From SKVR01 sp964453995 (GTDB lineage: Bacteria > Bacteroidota > Bacteroidia > Bacteroidales > UBA7960): a DNA stretch of 64,000 nt. The stretch lies in contig CAYVQC010000004.1 of NCBI GenBank assembly GCA_964453995.1, positions 1 to 64,000 of the forward strand. Direction: 5' to 3'. The notes beneath the pieces were generated by a model. The model made no database searches. It worked only from the letters and a program-made list of their open reading frames with translations, and was not told where the DNA came from. Positions 8,024-18,195 of this stretch are shown here, piece after piece. The translations under genes were made by a program, and so were the position numbers. Positions within the stretch are counted from its first letter, which is position 1. Each line of letters opens with the position of its first letter.

Positions 8024-10345
8024 TCAAGTCATTTCCCTGATTTTTTGCTGGATCAACACAACTTCCTCCTGTAAAAGATTCAGGGTTTTTTTGATGAGCT
8101 CCGGATCTTTTTTCCCATCCTTTTTTTTCAGATACTTCTGCTCTATCTTTTTTAACAAATCTGAGGTTTCGACAAAGCCCATTTGCTCAACCGAAGGAAC
8201 AAGTTTATGAGCTACTTCGCCCACCAGGGTGTAATCATTGTTTTTAATGCCCGATTTAATCTTCCTGATCATCTTTGTAGTATTGGAGACAAAAGTATTG
8301 AGCATCAGCAGGGTAAATTCCTTATCTCCCCTAGTGACTTTAAGCAGGAATGACAGATCTGTCGCGTTTACTTTCTTATAATCTTTATCCAGTTGAACCC
8401 GCCAATTCTCATTATGCTGATGGAAAGAATTTTGAGAAAATCTTGCAATTTTCTGGTAAAGGTTTTCCTCGCTGTAGGGTTTGAGAAGAACTGCATCCAT
8501 ACCTGCCTTTAAGTATTGCAACAGCTGGCTTCCCAATGCATTTGCAGTCATAGCAATAATAGATACTCTTTTACTTTTTACCAAACTTTTTTCTTTTTCT
8601 CTTATGAGCCTGGTAACTTCTATGCCATTCTTATCAGGCATATTGATATCCATAAAGATGATGTTATAATATCCGGGTTTGAAATATTTTAATGCTTGTT
8701 GGCCGGATTGGGCAAAATCGGCCTTTATTTTGAATTTCTTCAGGATTACCTTTCCAAGAAGGATATTTACCGGGTCATCATCTACAAAAAGAATACGGAG
8801 GTCCTGTGAAGGTACTTTCCCGGTGGTATCCTCTGTAGTTTCGTTGGTTCGGGAAACAGAGCCATCAGACTTTTTCAGTTTTAGCATAAAAGAAAAAACA
8901 GAACCCTCTCCCGGAGTACTTTCAACAATAAGGTCACCACCCATAGATTGCACCAGGTCTTTGCTGATGGTCAACCCCAGGCCACACCCCGAAAATTTCC
9001 AGTTGAGGCGATTATCCACCTGCTGAAAAGGTTTAAAAATCGTCTCCCTTTTGCCTGGGGCAATTCCAATCCCGGTATCTTTCACCTGGAAGCAAATGCT
9101 GGCAGTACTATTGTCTTCCTTTACCAGTTTGGCCATCAGCCTTATTTCTCCTTTATCGGTGTATTTTATGGCATTGCTTACCAGGTTGATCAATACCTGC
9201 TTAAGTTTTGCCGGATCACCTATGACCTTGTATTTGCTATTTAATTCTGCCTGATAATAAAAACCCAGTTTCTTTTTCTTAATCCTAATTTCCAGCAGCT
9301 TGACTATTTCTTCAAAAATACTATTTACAGAAAAGGGTACTTCTTCCACTTCTATGGCACCGGCTTCTATTTTGGAAAGTACCAGGATATCATCAACAAT
9401 AGCAAGCAGATGGCGCGAAGAATTGAAAACAACATCAACATAATCCGATTGTTTGCGGGTAAGACGTGTATCCTTAAGTTGCTCGGCAAAGCCAATTACC
9501 GCATTAAGAGGGGTTCTGATCTCATGAGACAGCCTGGCCATAAAAACATCCTTGGCTTTATTGGCCTCTTCTGCCTGCTTCATGGAATTCTTAAGCTTTT
9601 GTTCTGTAATTTTCGTATCAGTGATATTCTGTAGTATTACCACACATAAAATTTCATCGCTCCAACATTGGTAAGGGATCATACGCACTGAAAAAGAATC
9701 ACCCTGGAAAGAAAACTCACTGCTTACCGGAGTTTGCTGAAAAGCAATTTTCAGCAACGGTGTAAAAACATCAATCAATTCAGGAGGAAAATAGCTGAAG
9801 ATCCCGTCACTTTCAACAGGATCATCATGCCAGTGCTGATTAAAGGTTTCTTTTCCCAGCTTGCAGCGCACACGCAACTTCTCATCCACCAGGAACATTT
9901 CCAGGCCGGGAATATTTTTGGATAAAACACTAAGATTTTGTATTTCAGTGTTGCGCTCCAGATCAACATTAAAAGGTTTTTCCAACCTCATGGCAGATTC
10001 AATGATATAATTATTTTTATGATAGCCTGAAGGCCCTATCAGTGAAAATTGCGACAGGTACATTGCAGCAGGCTTGCTACTACCTGCCACTGATCGCATA
10101 AGCTTTACCGGGCTTTCAACTATTCTGCCTGATGCTATTTGTGCCCTTATTTTTTTAAACTTTTCCAGATCACTGCAATGAATCAGTGCTGAAATATCCA
10201 ATCCGATAAGCTTTTGGGAATTAACTGCTCCCAATGAAGTAATGGCGGCTTCATTTACCATGTAAACTTTCAAATCCGGTTGGTAAATTATAACAGGATT
10301 TGGTATAGCATCAAGTACATCTGTATTTAAGTAAGTAACGTCCAT
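8024..10345 (-). CDS. Cytosolic hybrid histidine kinase (PAS-PAS-HisKA-HATPase-REC-HPt)
   Basis: A 773-residue protein without transmembrane segments or signal peptide. Domain order: an N-terminal PAS (about 5-75), a second PAS-like region (about 135-245), HisKA with His274 in ARLSHEIRTPLN, HATPase with N box NLVSNAIKY and G boxes DTGIGIAPGK and GCGLGLTISK, a receiver with Asp566 in FMDINMPDKNG, and a C-terminal HPt with His713 in VAHKLVPS. It would sense a cytosolic ligand or redox state through PAS and run an internal His-Asp-His phosphorelay onto the sigma-54 regulator encoded 67 bp downstream. The divergent neighbour, 216 bp away, is a universal stress protein, which suggests a stress role. 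Confidence 0.94.
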   Translation of the reverse strand: MDVTYLNTDVLDAIPNPVIIYQPDLKVYMVNEAAITSLGAVNSQKLIGLDISALIHCSDLEKFKKIRAQIASGRIVESPVKLMRSVAGSSKPAAMYLSQFSLIGPSGYHKNNYIIESAMRLEKPFNVDLERNTEIQNLSVLSKNIPGLEMFLVDEKLRVRCKLGKETFNQHWHDDPVESDGIFSYFPPELIDVFTPLLKIAFQQTPVSSEFSFQGDSFSVRMIPYQCWSDEILCVVILQNITDTKITEQKLKNSMKQAEEANKAKDVFMARLSHEIRTPLNAVIGFAEQLKDTRLTRKQSDYVDVVFNSSRHLLAIVDDILVLSKIEAGAIEVEEVPFSVNSIFEEIVKLLEIRIKKKKLGFYYQAELNSKYKVIGDPAKLKQVLINLVSNAIKYTDKGEIRLMAKLVKEDNSTASICFQVKDTGIGIAPGKRETIFKPFQQVDNRLNWKFSGCGLGLTISKDLVQSMGGDLIVESTPGEGSVFSFMLKLKKSDGSVSRTNETTEDTTGKVPSQDLRILFVDDDPVNILLGKVILKKFKIKADFAQSGQQALKYFKPGYYNIIFMDINMPDKNGIEVTRLIREKEKSLVKSKRVSIIAMTANALGSQLLQYLKAGMDAVLLKPYSEENLYQKIARFSQNSFHQHNENWRVQLDKDYKKVNATDLSFLLKVTRGDKEFTLLMLNTFVSNTTKMIRKIKSGIKNNDYTLVGEVAHKLVPSVEQMGFVETSDLLKKIEQKYLKKKDGKKDPELIKKTLNLLQEEVVLIQQKIREMT

Positions 10346-10561
10346 ATAGTAAAAAGAAAAGCATCAAATTTTTTGCTGTTTTTTTTAATAGGTGTGTATA
10401 CCAGGAGATTTTTGTTGTTGAGATTATTCTACAAGGAAAAAGAAACAGTCTTTCGCGCAAATTACACAACACTGTATTTCAGCGTTTTGAAAAAATTTAT
10501 CTAGAGGAAAAAAGCTCTGGTATAGTAATAGATGGGGAAAGGTAAACAAAAAATAAGAAAT

Positions 10562-11422
10562 ATGCAAGCTAGCAAAATATTGGTTACTACTGACCTAACC
10601 GAAATATCAGACATAGCCACTGAATATGCAGCTGACCTGGCCTTACAACTAAAAAGCAGAGAACTTGTCCTCCTGAATGTATTGATCCCGGTACATATAC
10701 AAACCACAACCGCATCAGGTGGCATATTTAATCCTTCCTATAGTGTTGCCTCCAGGCTAAATGAAACACTGTGGGAAAAACACACCAGTCTTGTTGAGAA
10801 ACAGGCAGAAAAGTACGCAAAACCAGGCATAAAAATTAAACCGGTTGTTGAGATTAACCGCAATAAAGCTGACATCAACCATTTTATGGAAGAATACCAT
10901 GCCGATCTTTTGATAACCGGAAGCCGTGACAAGCTTAATTTCATGGAAATACTGTTGGGCTCGGAAACAGAAAAGATCATGAGAAAAATAAATTATCCCA
11001 TGATCGTTATTACCGACGAACCTTTTTCTTCTACAATAAATAATATTCTTGTGGCAATTGATGTAGAAGTGAATAATGAACAGCAGAAAGGGATAGAAAT
11101 TATAACCGAATTTGCAACGTTGGTAAATGCGCATCTGCAATTGTTGTATGTGGTTTCTAACGGCAAAATTTCGGCTGCTACAGCCATAGAAAGGTTGCAA
11201 CAGCTGGCCATAACCCATAACATCCGCAATTATTCAATTAATACCGTAGAGAATCACAACCTGGAATCAGCTATCCAGAATTTTTCCAGAAAACATAAAC
11301 CGGACATGATAGCCTTGCTCAATCAGGGCAAAGGCAAGTTGCATAATCTTATATATGGCAGCCAAATTGGAGAAGTGATCAAAGAAAGTGAATTACCGGT
11401 TTTCGTTGCAAACAGTATCTGA
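10562..11422 (+). CDS. Universal stress protein with tandem Usp domains
   Basis: Two UspA folds in tandem, about residues 2-148 and 160-286 from this start. The first begins SKILVTTDLTEISDIATEYA and ends with the LLITGSRD...LGSETEKIMRKINYPMIVI segment, close to the G-2x-G-9x-G-S/T nucleotide-loop position but not a perfect match. The second, NILVAIDVEVN to LIYGSQIGEVIKESELPVFV, is weaker. I chose the ATG at 10562 because Usp domains start within two to four residues of the Met; an upstream ATG at 10532 would add ten basic residues. Usp proteins help survival in stationary phase or stress, but the precise role is unknown. It is divergent from the hybrid kinase/sigma-54 operon. Confidence 0.88.
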   Translation: MQASKILVTTDLTEISDIATEYAADLALQLKSRELVLLNVLIPVHIQTTTASGGIFNPSYSVASRLNETLWEKHTSLVEKQAEKYAKPGIKIKPVVEINRNKADINHFMEEYHADLLITGSRDKLNFMEILLGSETEKIMRKINYPMIVITDEPFSSTINNILVAIDVEVNNEQQKGIEIITEFATLVNAHLQLLYVVSNGKISAATAIERLQQLAITHNIRNYSINTVENHNLESAIQNFSRKHKPDMIALLNQGKGKLHNLIYGSQIGEVIKESELPVFVANSI

Positions 11423-11840
11423 GTAGTTGCTTGTTTACTACTATGAAGGCTTTTTCAGCAAGGCTCTGTTGCTTGGTGTGAGATGGATTGTCTGCACCAG
11501 AAAAACCGTATAAAAAACGGACAAACATATGTCCATTAACGTACATTTACCCCCTCTTCCTTACCTATGCTATGCCTCCTTGCATATTGAATAGTTTTTT
11601 TCAGAAAGAAAAAAACACTATTGCCAGGTAAAAAAAAACTGCAAATTTCCCTCTTGTAAATCCTTATTTAATGGGTATACCAGGGTCCATTCAAATCATG
11701 CGATATATATATTTTTTTGTGATGCCATTACAAATGCTTTCACTTGGCACATGAATTGATAATGTTTAGCCATTCCAATCACAATTTAAACAAAAAACTT
11801 ACATTGTTAATCACTTAATTAATCACTCAAATAAAATCGT
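11423..11840. other. Intergenic region, AT-rich
   Basis: No gene is visible on either strand. A GGACA/TGTCC dyad is at about 11519-11534 and several A/T homopolymers follow. TATACCAG occurs near 11675, also seen near 10397 and 20454, probably by chance. No clear promoter element before the 11841 gene. Confidence 0.35.
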
Positions 11841-13397
11841 ATGAAAAGAATTTTATCAGCATTACTACTGGTGGTTTTTCTTGTGCCCGCCTATAGCCAA
11901 AAAACCTCAAAGGAAAGAAAAGAGAAGAGACATTTCACTACAAGTTTGAGTTTCTTCAGAGATTCTCAAAACCACTTTATCAAAAAACAAGCATTAAAAG
12001 GTTTCGGTTTTGGAGAAACCGGATCACTGGCTTTACGCAACAATGCCTATGCCGACAGCGTGCTGGTTTATATGAATATGGATCTGAAAAGCGACAACCT
12101 GCTTTTATTGGCTAAAGAGCTACCAACCTATGTTGAAGGTTCTTTCCTGGTAAAAGAAGTAGAAACATGGTATGCAGAAGAATGGTGGAAAGACTTCATC
12201 CCTTCAGAAAAAACCATAGCCTTTTATAATGAAAACGAGGAACTTGTAAGATATGAGGTTTATTACTGGAATATGGACCAGTGGTATGCGGATTATGCTG
12301 AAGAATTAATCCTTAACGAAGCAGGAGAGGAGGTCTTTTATGCTTGGTATCAATACGATGAAGCCCTTCAGGAATGGGAAATCATGGATGGTTACAGGGC
12401 TGTGGAGCAACTCAACGAAAATGAGATAGTTTCCGAGAGAGTATGGGAATACTACATGACAGACAAATGGATCCCGGAGTACAAAGAAATATATCTTTTC
12501 AATGATGAAGACGTTGTTTCCGGCATTACCGAATATGTATATGAGGAATCTACTGAAAAATGGATAGAATCTTACAAGGTGATTTTTGAACTGGGCGACG
12601 ACAACACCTGGATTTCCGGCAATGGATACGAATGGGATCCGAACCTTTCAGACTGGTTTCCCGCTTTTCAGTACGTTGATATTGAGTGGTACGATTTCAG
12701 CCTTTCAAAAATCTCCAATGTCATCACTTTGGTTAATGCCGATTATTTGGGCAATGAGGGTTGGGATAAAAGCATTGGAGAAGAAGACATAGAATGGCTC
12801 AACTTCATGAAAACAAGAGGAAATTACCATGAGCATGGCAAACTTGCCTTGATGGAAATGAGCATGTGGGACGAAACCGACTGGCTTCCTGTTATGAAAA
12901 TAGAACAATCGTATGACCACCATCAAAGCATGATCTTTGATGCTGAAAGTGCCTATGATCCGGTTGAAGATGAATGGACTATCCTGTATGGCTTTAAGAT
13001 GGACATGGAGTATAATGAAGACGGTTCCATAAAAAAAGCCAACGGTTTTGTAGCCTTTGATGATGGATGGAAGACCACGTTCAATCATATGGTACGCTAT
13101 GAGTACTACTATCCCGAAGATGCAACCAACATCCCGGTAGTTCAAAGTCCCGAAATCATGAGGGTGTTTCCCAACCCTGCCACATCACACCTGACATTGG
13201 TTTGGGATGGTACTGATGACCTGGTTAATTTAACCATCATGAGCATAGATGGCAAAATCGTAAAACAGTATGATCAGTATCCGGCAATCATGGGGCAACA
13301 GATCAGCCTGGATGTATCCTACCTTCAAAAGGGTGTTTATATGGTTTACGGCCAGGGAAAAAACCGACAGTCTGTAGCACGGTTTATTAAAAAATAA
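11841..13397 (+). CDS. T9SS type A cargo protein with Trp/Tyr-rich repeats
   Basis: A 518-residue exported protein. The signal peptide occupies residues about 1-20 (basic start, hydrophobic core, cut after AYS). The middle (about 95-400) consists of roughly 45-50-residue units each carrying aromatic clusters such as WYAEEWW, WYADYAEE, WIPEYKE and WIESYKV, suggesting a beta-rich repeat scaffold. The C-terminal 80 residues have the type IX sorting-domain pattern: VFPNPATSHLTL near 437, then IMSIDGKIVKQ and YLQKGVYMVY. Cargo with this domain crosses the outer membrane by T9SS and is anchored or released. No enzymatic motif is visible; binding or adhesion is only a guess. A terminator follows. 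Confidence 0.85.
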   Translation: MKRILSALLLVVFLVPAYSQKTSKERKEKRHFTTSLSFFRDSQNHFIKKQALKGFGFGETGSLALRNNAYADSVLVYMNMDLKSDNLLLLAKELPTYVEGSFLVKEVETWYAEEWWKDFIPSEKTIAFYNENEELVRYEVYYWNMDQWYADYAEELILNEAGEEVFYAWYQYDEALQEWEIMDGYRAVEQLNENEIVSERVWEYYMTDKWIPEYKEIYLFNDEDVVSGITEYVYEESTEKWIESYKVIFELGDDNTWISGNGYEWDPNLSDWFPAFQYVDIEWYDFSLSKISNVITLVNADYLGNEGWDKSIGEEDIEWLNFMKTRGNYHEHGKLALMEMSMWDETDWLPVMKIEQSYDHHQSMIFDAESAYDPVEDEWTILYGFKMDMEYNEDGSIKKANGFVAFDDGWKTTFNHMVRYEYYYPEDATNIPVVQSPEIMRVFPNPATSHLTLVWDGTDDLVNLTIMSIDGKIVKQYDQYPAIMGQQISLDVSYLQKGVYMVYGQGKNRQSVARFIKK

Positions 13398-13440
13398 TTG
13401 CAACCATAACAGAAAGCAACAACATCGGCACAGTGCCGGC

Positions 13441-13475
13441 AAAGGGTATGATCTCACAATCATGCCCTTTCCTTT
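13441..13475 (+). terminator. Hairpin after the T9SS gene
   Basis: AAAGGGTATGAT and ATCATGCCCTTT (one G/T mismatch) form a 12-bp stem around a 6-nt loop, followed by CCTTTTC. It lies 44 bp after the stop of the T9SS cargo gene. Confidence 0.6.
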
Positions 13476-13659
13476 TCATACCCTTGTGCAACCTGGCGAT
13501 CTGTAAAAGCTTCAGGCAGGATCCCTGCAAAAGTTAATTCAGCCTGTTTCCCCAAAAACAAGTACAGAAACAGTGCTCCGGAGCAAAAAACAGGATATCT
13601 TTGAACGCTCTACATAGCCATGACAGGTATTGTAATACATTCGCCCATACTTCTGCACA

Positions 13660-14448
13660 ATGAATAAAAAGCCCGTTTACCATTCCATCCCTCAATCGCG
13701 TATTGCCTCTTTTGATGTATATGCCATTGCGCAATCCAAACACCATGTGGCAGGACTACTGGAGTTTGATGTAACTGAAGCCCGGCACAAACTAAAAGAG
13801 TTGAAAAGAAACGGAGAAAACGTTTCTTTCACTGCCTGGATACTTAAAATGATCGCCACAACGCTTGAACAACATCCGGAAACTGCTGCTTTTAAAGTAA
13901 GCCGCAAAAAGCTGGTCCTCTTCCCTGCCATAAACATATCCATGGTGGTTGAAAAAGAGATCGACGGCAAAAAAGTACCCATTCCCATGGTAATTCAGAA
14001 TGCAAACCAAAAAAGCATACAGGAAATCTGGTCCGCAATAGAAGAAGCCCGAAATCTTGCATTGAATACCAGGGACATTGTAATCAACAGAAAAGCAGGA
14101 TTTCGTGAGCGCATGTACTACCGCCTTCCGGGCTTCCTGCGACGTACCATTTGGCGGATTATGCTGGGCAATCCGAAGCTGGCCTATAAAAACATGGGAA
14201 ACGTTTCGGTAACTTCTGTGGGGATGATCGGGAATATCAACGGATGGTTCCTGCATCGGTCTGTGCATCCGGTATCCTTTGGCATTGGAGCCATTATAAA
14301 AAAGCCCCTTGTGGTAAATAATACCATCCAGATCAGAGAGGTGATGAATGTTACCGTTCTGCTGGATCATGATGTTGTAGATGGCGCTCCCATGGTACGG
14401 TTCATCAAAGATCTGACCCGGCAAATAGAAAGCGGAACGGGCCTTTAG
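13660..14448 (+). CDS. Stand-alone 2-oxoacid dehydrogenase E2-type acyltransferase domain
   Basis: A 262-residue protein equal to just the catalytic domain of dihydrolipoamide acyltransferases. It has the CAT-fold opening (SFTAWILKMIATTLEQHP near residues 64-81), central NISMVVEKEIDG, and the active-site motif HDVVDG near residues 239-244, whose His and Asp are catalytic in E2 enzymes. The lipoyl domain and the E1/E3-binding domain are absent, and no dehydrogenase genes lie nearby. It is probably a CoA-dependent acyltransferase (chloramphenicol-acetyltransferase fold) acting on an unknown acceptor, or it may use lipoyl domains supplied in trans. A TATCTTTG promoter-like element is at 13596-13603, without a clear -33 box. 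Confidence 0.85.
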   Translation: MNKKPVYHSIPQSRIASFDVYAIAQSKHHVAGLLEFDVTEARHKLKELKRNGENVSFTAWILKMIATTLEQHPETAAFKVSRKKLVLFPAINISMVVEKEIDGKKVPIPMVIQNANQKSIQEIWSAIEEARNLALNTRDIVINRKAGFRERMYYRLPGFLRRTIWRIMLGNPKLAYKNMGNVSVTSVGMIGNINGWFLHRSVHPVSFGIGAIIKKPLVVNNTIQIREVMNVTVLLDHDVVDGAPMVRFIKDLTRQIESGTGL

Positions 14449-14599
14449 CACTTCATAGCTTCAACTTAAAACTTCCGGAGAGTATATCTTTTATTTCAGC
14501 ATTTATTTTGTGTAACAAAACCTGAAGGTTGTTCGTCAAGAGTACATTCGAAAAAATGTATTTATTCACTTCAAAAGAAAACCTCCAACCTCCCTTTTT

Positions 14600-15442
14600 A
14601 TGAAAAAAGCACTGATCACTTTACACCTGTTACTATTACTTTCATGGATTGCTGCACGTGCACAATCTACCTTCACCCTCGAAACAACTCCTGTAATGAC
14701 ATTGGGTGTTTTTCATTTCAGCTATCCCAACCTCGATGCTGAAAAAACAGCCGAAGAGGATAAGATCACCGTGCTTGACGAGCCATGGCAATCGGAGATT
14801 ATTGCCATTGCCAAAGCCATTGAGGAATTCAGGCCCACCATCATAGCCGTAGAGCTGAAGCCTTCGGCCCAGGGCCGCCTCGACTCACTGTACCAGCTGT
14901 ACAGGTCAGGAGCCTGGGAATTACAAACCAACGAAGTGCAGCAGCTGGGCTTCCGTATTGCTGCCAATCTGGATATTGAGAAATTGTACTGCATAGATGA
15001 CATGGGGGTGCATTACCACCACATCGAGGCCCTCTTCTCTGACAGTGTTAGGGCAGCAGCCCTGGAGAATTACTATTTCCAGTCTCCCTACCGGGAGGTA
15101 ACACGGCGCGATACAGGAAAGATTAAAAGCATTATTGAAAACCTGCTGTTTTACAACCACCCTGACCAGATCAGGGAAAGCCTCTCCATCTACCTTCTGC
15201 ATCCCTTTAAATATGAGGAAACACCAGGCGACTTTGCCGGAGTAGATTTCGAATCAGGCAGGTGGTACAACCGCAATTTGCGTATATTCAGAAACATACA
15301 ACGCATCGAACGTACTCCTGAGGACAGAATCCTGGTGATCGTAGGGCAGGAACATCTGAATCTTTTGAATCTCTTTTTTGATGTATCTCGCGAGTTCGAG
15401 TTTGTCTCTCCCCTTCCCTATCTGGAAAAAGCTTTGGAATGA
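14600..15442 (+). CDS. Exported DUF5694 family protein
   Basis: A 280-residue protein with a signal peptide (residues about 1-21, cut near ARAQS). The mature part starts with MTLGVFHFSYPNLD and contains RPTIIAVELKPSAQGRLDSLY and a C-terminal RILVIVGQEHLNLLNLFF, the pattern of the DUF5694 family of exported Bacteroidota proteins. The conserved His, Glu and terminal QEH residues suggest an active site resembling the TraB/PrgY and EreA-like superfamily, but that is inference. It is likely periplasmic. Neighbours give no hint of function. Confidence 0.8.
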   Translation: MKKALITLHLLLLLSWIAARAQSTFTLETTPVMTLGVFHFSYPNLDAEKTAEEDKITVLDEPWQSEIIAIAKAIEEFRPTIIAVELKPSAQGRLDSLYQLYRSGAWELQTNEVQQLGFRIAANLDIEKLYCIDDMGVHYHHIEALFSDSVRAAALENYYFQSPYREVTRRDTGKIKSIIENLLFYNHPDQIRESLSIYLLHPFKYEETPGDFAGVDFESGRWYNRNLRIFRNIQRIERTPEDRILVIVGQEHLNLLNLFFDVSREFEFVSPLPYLEKALE

Positions 15443-15667
15443 TGACAGGGGTTTCCATTCATTAATATAAATTGTTCGATAGCACATTCATCAGACTTAC
15501 AGACATGCCCTGGAGCAAAACCGTACAATTATAGTTCGCTTTCGTACAAATGTTTCATTTACCTAAAGCAAGCGGTGCCAGCCACGAATATACAAACAAC
15601 TGTTTATTCGTTATTTATTACGATTGGTTTAACTTTTGTTAAAACTTTCAACCAAAAAAAAGCAATC

Positions 15668-18094
15668 ATGACAAGTCATTTTCTGAAATTAAGTTTCCGC
15701 AATCTTTTTCGCAGGAAGTTTTCCACCCTGGCCAATATCCTGGGGCTTGCCATAGGATTTACAGGGTTTATAGCCATTCTGATTTATGTATTGGAAGAAA
15801 GGAGCTATGACCGGCACATCCCCGAACGGGAAAACATCTACCGCGTTGTGCATAATACGTTTAACAAAGACCGTAAAATGATCATTCTTTCGGCCTTGTT
15901 TCATGAGCACCTCGAACGAATCCCGGAAATAAAAAGCACTGCCAGGATATTTGGCCATCAGGTAGCTGGCACCATGCGCTCAGAGAAAACAGAAGTACTG
16001 GAACAAAAGATGATTATTGCAGATGCTCCATTCCTCGGAATGTTTGGCTATGAACTGGAAAAAGGAACTTTGGAAAGTTTTCGGAATAATCCTACCGGGA
16101 TCGTAATGAGCCAGGATGCTGCCCAAAAATACTTTGGTGACAAAGATCCCATGGGAGAAGTGCTGAACTTCAGAGATCGAGTAGATTTCACTGTTGTCGG
16201 TATTCTGAAAGAGAGGCCGGGGAAAAGCCACTTGGATTTTGACCTGGTAGCCAACTTTGAAGGTATGCGACAGCTAAACACCCATATGTTTACCCATTGG
16301 GGAAACCATTCCACGACATATTATGTAAAGCTGCAGGAGGACGCCAACCCCAATGATGCAGGTGAAAAGATCTTCGATCTTTATGACGAAGTGCGGGGCA
16401 CAACGTTTGGAGAAAAGGGTCATTTTATGTATTTGCAACCCCTCAATACGATATACCTTGAATCTTCGGGCATTGAATCATCATCATTTATGCTTGCCGG
16501 CAATGCGACAACGTTATACATTTTATCTGTTGCAGCCATAATGATTCTCTTGCTGGCCTGCGTAAACTATATCAATCTTACCACGGCGCAGGCTACCCGG
16601 CGAGCGCGCGAGGTGGGTGTGCGCAAAGTGCTGGGAGCTGGTCGGAAACAGCTATTGCGCTATTTTCTGAGCGAATCCCTGCTATTATGCGTGATTGCTT
16701 TCCTGGTAAGTCTTGTTCTACTCGAAATGTTTCTGCCCGTTTTTTCCGGCATCGTAGAAACTTCGCTGCAGATGGATTATCTGGGCACAGGCAATTTGTG
16801 GATATGGTTGCCCGGTATCGTAATCCTGGTAGCATTGCTGGCGGGGCTTTATCCGGGAGCAGTAATGTCGGGATTTCAGCCCCTCGATGTGTTAAAAGGA
16901 TCAACCGCCCTGATCAGCCGTAAGGTACAAAGCGGCCTCAATGCCAATCTGCGCTACCGGCAGATTTTGTTGGTTTTACAAATCACAATATCTGTTGCAC
17001 TGGTGCTTGCCAGCACTTTCATTGTCCGGCAAAATCAGTTTGCCATGCAGGATACCGGCTTTGAAAAGGAAAACCTTATTGTGATCCATAATCCATCTTT
17101 CCCTGAGGTAAACCAAAACTACCACCGCCTTAAGAACACCCTCGAAACGTATCCCTTTATTACTGCTGTAAGTGGAGGCGCTCATGTACCCACCGAAACT
17201 GTCGGCAACCAGGGGCATCTTTCCCTTTTAGGGCAGGCCAGCGACCAGTCGCAGCCAGTGTATTTTGCCCCGGTAGATTTTGGTTATTTCGAAGCTCTAC
17301 AGACCAAAGTGCTGCAGGGAAGAACTTTTGACAAATCCTTTGCCATGGACAGTACGACACATGTAGTGCTCAATGAGAGTGCTGCCAGGGCACTGGGCCT
17401 AAATAATCCTGTGGGAGAAGTAATCAGCGGTTTCTGGGATGGTACCAACAAGAAAGTTATCGGTATGGTGGAAGACATGAATTTCCAGAGTGTACACAAC
17501 AAGGTGCAACCTACTGCATTCTTTCTCAATTATGAATTCCGCGATTACGGACCTGCCTCTCAAAGAATACTGGTGCGTTTCAGACACAACAACATAAGCG
17601 AGGTAACCGAGGCTATTGAAAAAGCCTGGAAGGAAAACATGCCCGGATCGGCTGTAAGTTACTTTTTCATGGATCAGCAGTACGAAAAGCTGTACCAATC
17701 AGAATTGCAAACTGCCGGAATGGGGTCCATCTTTAGTTTCCTGGCCATTTTGCTTGCTATTATGGGGCTTTGGGGTACAACAGCTTACGTACTCAACTCC
17801 AGGAGGAAAGAATTTGGTATACGCAAAGTATTGGGTGCCTCATCCCTGCGCCTGGCAAAAATGATCTCGCTGGAGTTTACGGTAATGGCGTTCATATCGA
17901 GCGTTATTGCCTGGGGTGTAGTGTATTACTTTATTGATGGGTGGCTGGAAAACTTTGTATACAGCATCCGGATCTCATTTCTCCCTTTTGTGGTTACCGC
18001 AATGGTTGCATGGGCCCTCTGTATGTTGATCGTGAATACCATCGTTTTCAACGAGGCTCGCCATAACCCGGTGAAAGCTTTGAAACATGAATAA
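15668..18094 (+). CDS. ABC transporter permease, MacB/FtsX type
   Basis: An 808-residue permease of the eight-helix (double FtsX) type common in Bacteroidota. An N-terminal cytosolic/TM start (SHFLKLSFRNLFRRKFSTL) is followed by a large periplasmic MacB core domain (about 45-260), FtsX bundle 1 (about 285-425, with RRAREVGVRKVLGAGRKQLLRYFLSES), a second periplasmic domain (about 450-650) and FtsX bundle 2 (about 680-800, with SRRKEFGIRKVLGASSLRLA). The start at 15668 puts the first helix at the expected place; an upstream in-frame start at 15575 would add 31 unlikely residues. No ATPase gene is adjacent on this side; gap 1 begins one base after the stop, so a partner may be missing. Substrate unknown. 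Confidence 0.92.
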   Translation: MTSHFLKLSFRNLFRRKFSTLANILGLAIGFTGFIAILIYVLEERSYDRHIPERENIYRVVHNTFNKDRKMIILSALFHEHLERIPEIKSTARIFGHQVAGTMRSEKTEVLEQKMIIADAPFLGMFGYELEKGTLESFRNNPTGIVMSQDAAQKYFGDKDPMGEVLNFRDRVDFTVVGILKERPGKSHLDFDLVANFEGMRQLNTHMFTHWGNHSTTYYVKLQEDANPNDAGEKIFDLYDEVRGTTFGEKGHFMYLQPLNTIYLESSGIESSSFMLAGNATTLYILSVAAIMILLLACVNYINLTTAQATRRAREVGVRKVLGAGRKQLLRYFLSESLLLCVIAFLVSLVLLEMFLPVFSGIVETSLQMDYLGTGNLWIWLPGIVILVALLAGLYPGAVMSGFQPLDVLKGSTALISRKVQSGLNANLRYRQILLVLQITISVALVLASTFIVRQNQFAMQDTGFEKENLIVIHNPSFPEVNQNYHRLKNTLETYPFITAVSGGAHVPTETVGNQGHLSLLGQASDQSQPVYFAPVDFGYFEALQTKVLQGRTFDKSFAMDSTTHVVLNESAARALGLNNPVGEVISGFWDGTNKKVIGMVEDMNFQSVHNKVQPTAFFLNYEFRDYGPASQRILVRFRHNNISEVTEAIEKAWKENMPGSAVSYFFMDQQYEKLYQSELQTAGMGSIFSFLAILLAIMGLWGTTAYVLNSRRKEFGIRKVLGASSLRLAKMISLEFTVMAFISSVIAWGVVYYFIDGWLENFVYSIRISFLPFVVTAMVAWALCMLIVNTIVFNEARHNPVKALKHE

Positions 18095-18095
18095 A

Positions 18096-18195
18096 NNNNN
18101 NNNNNNNNNNNNNNNNNNNNNNNNNNNNNNNNNNNNNNNNNNNNNNNNNNNNNNNNNNNNNNNNNNNNNNNNNNNNNNNNNNNNNNNNNNNNNNN
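18096..18195. other. Assembly gap 1 (100 N)
   Basis: Exactly 100 N, a placeholder for a gap of unknown size. The flanking sequences do not overlap, so real sequence may be missing here. Confidence 0.98.
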
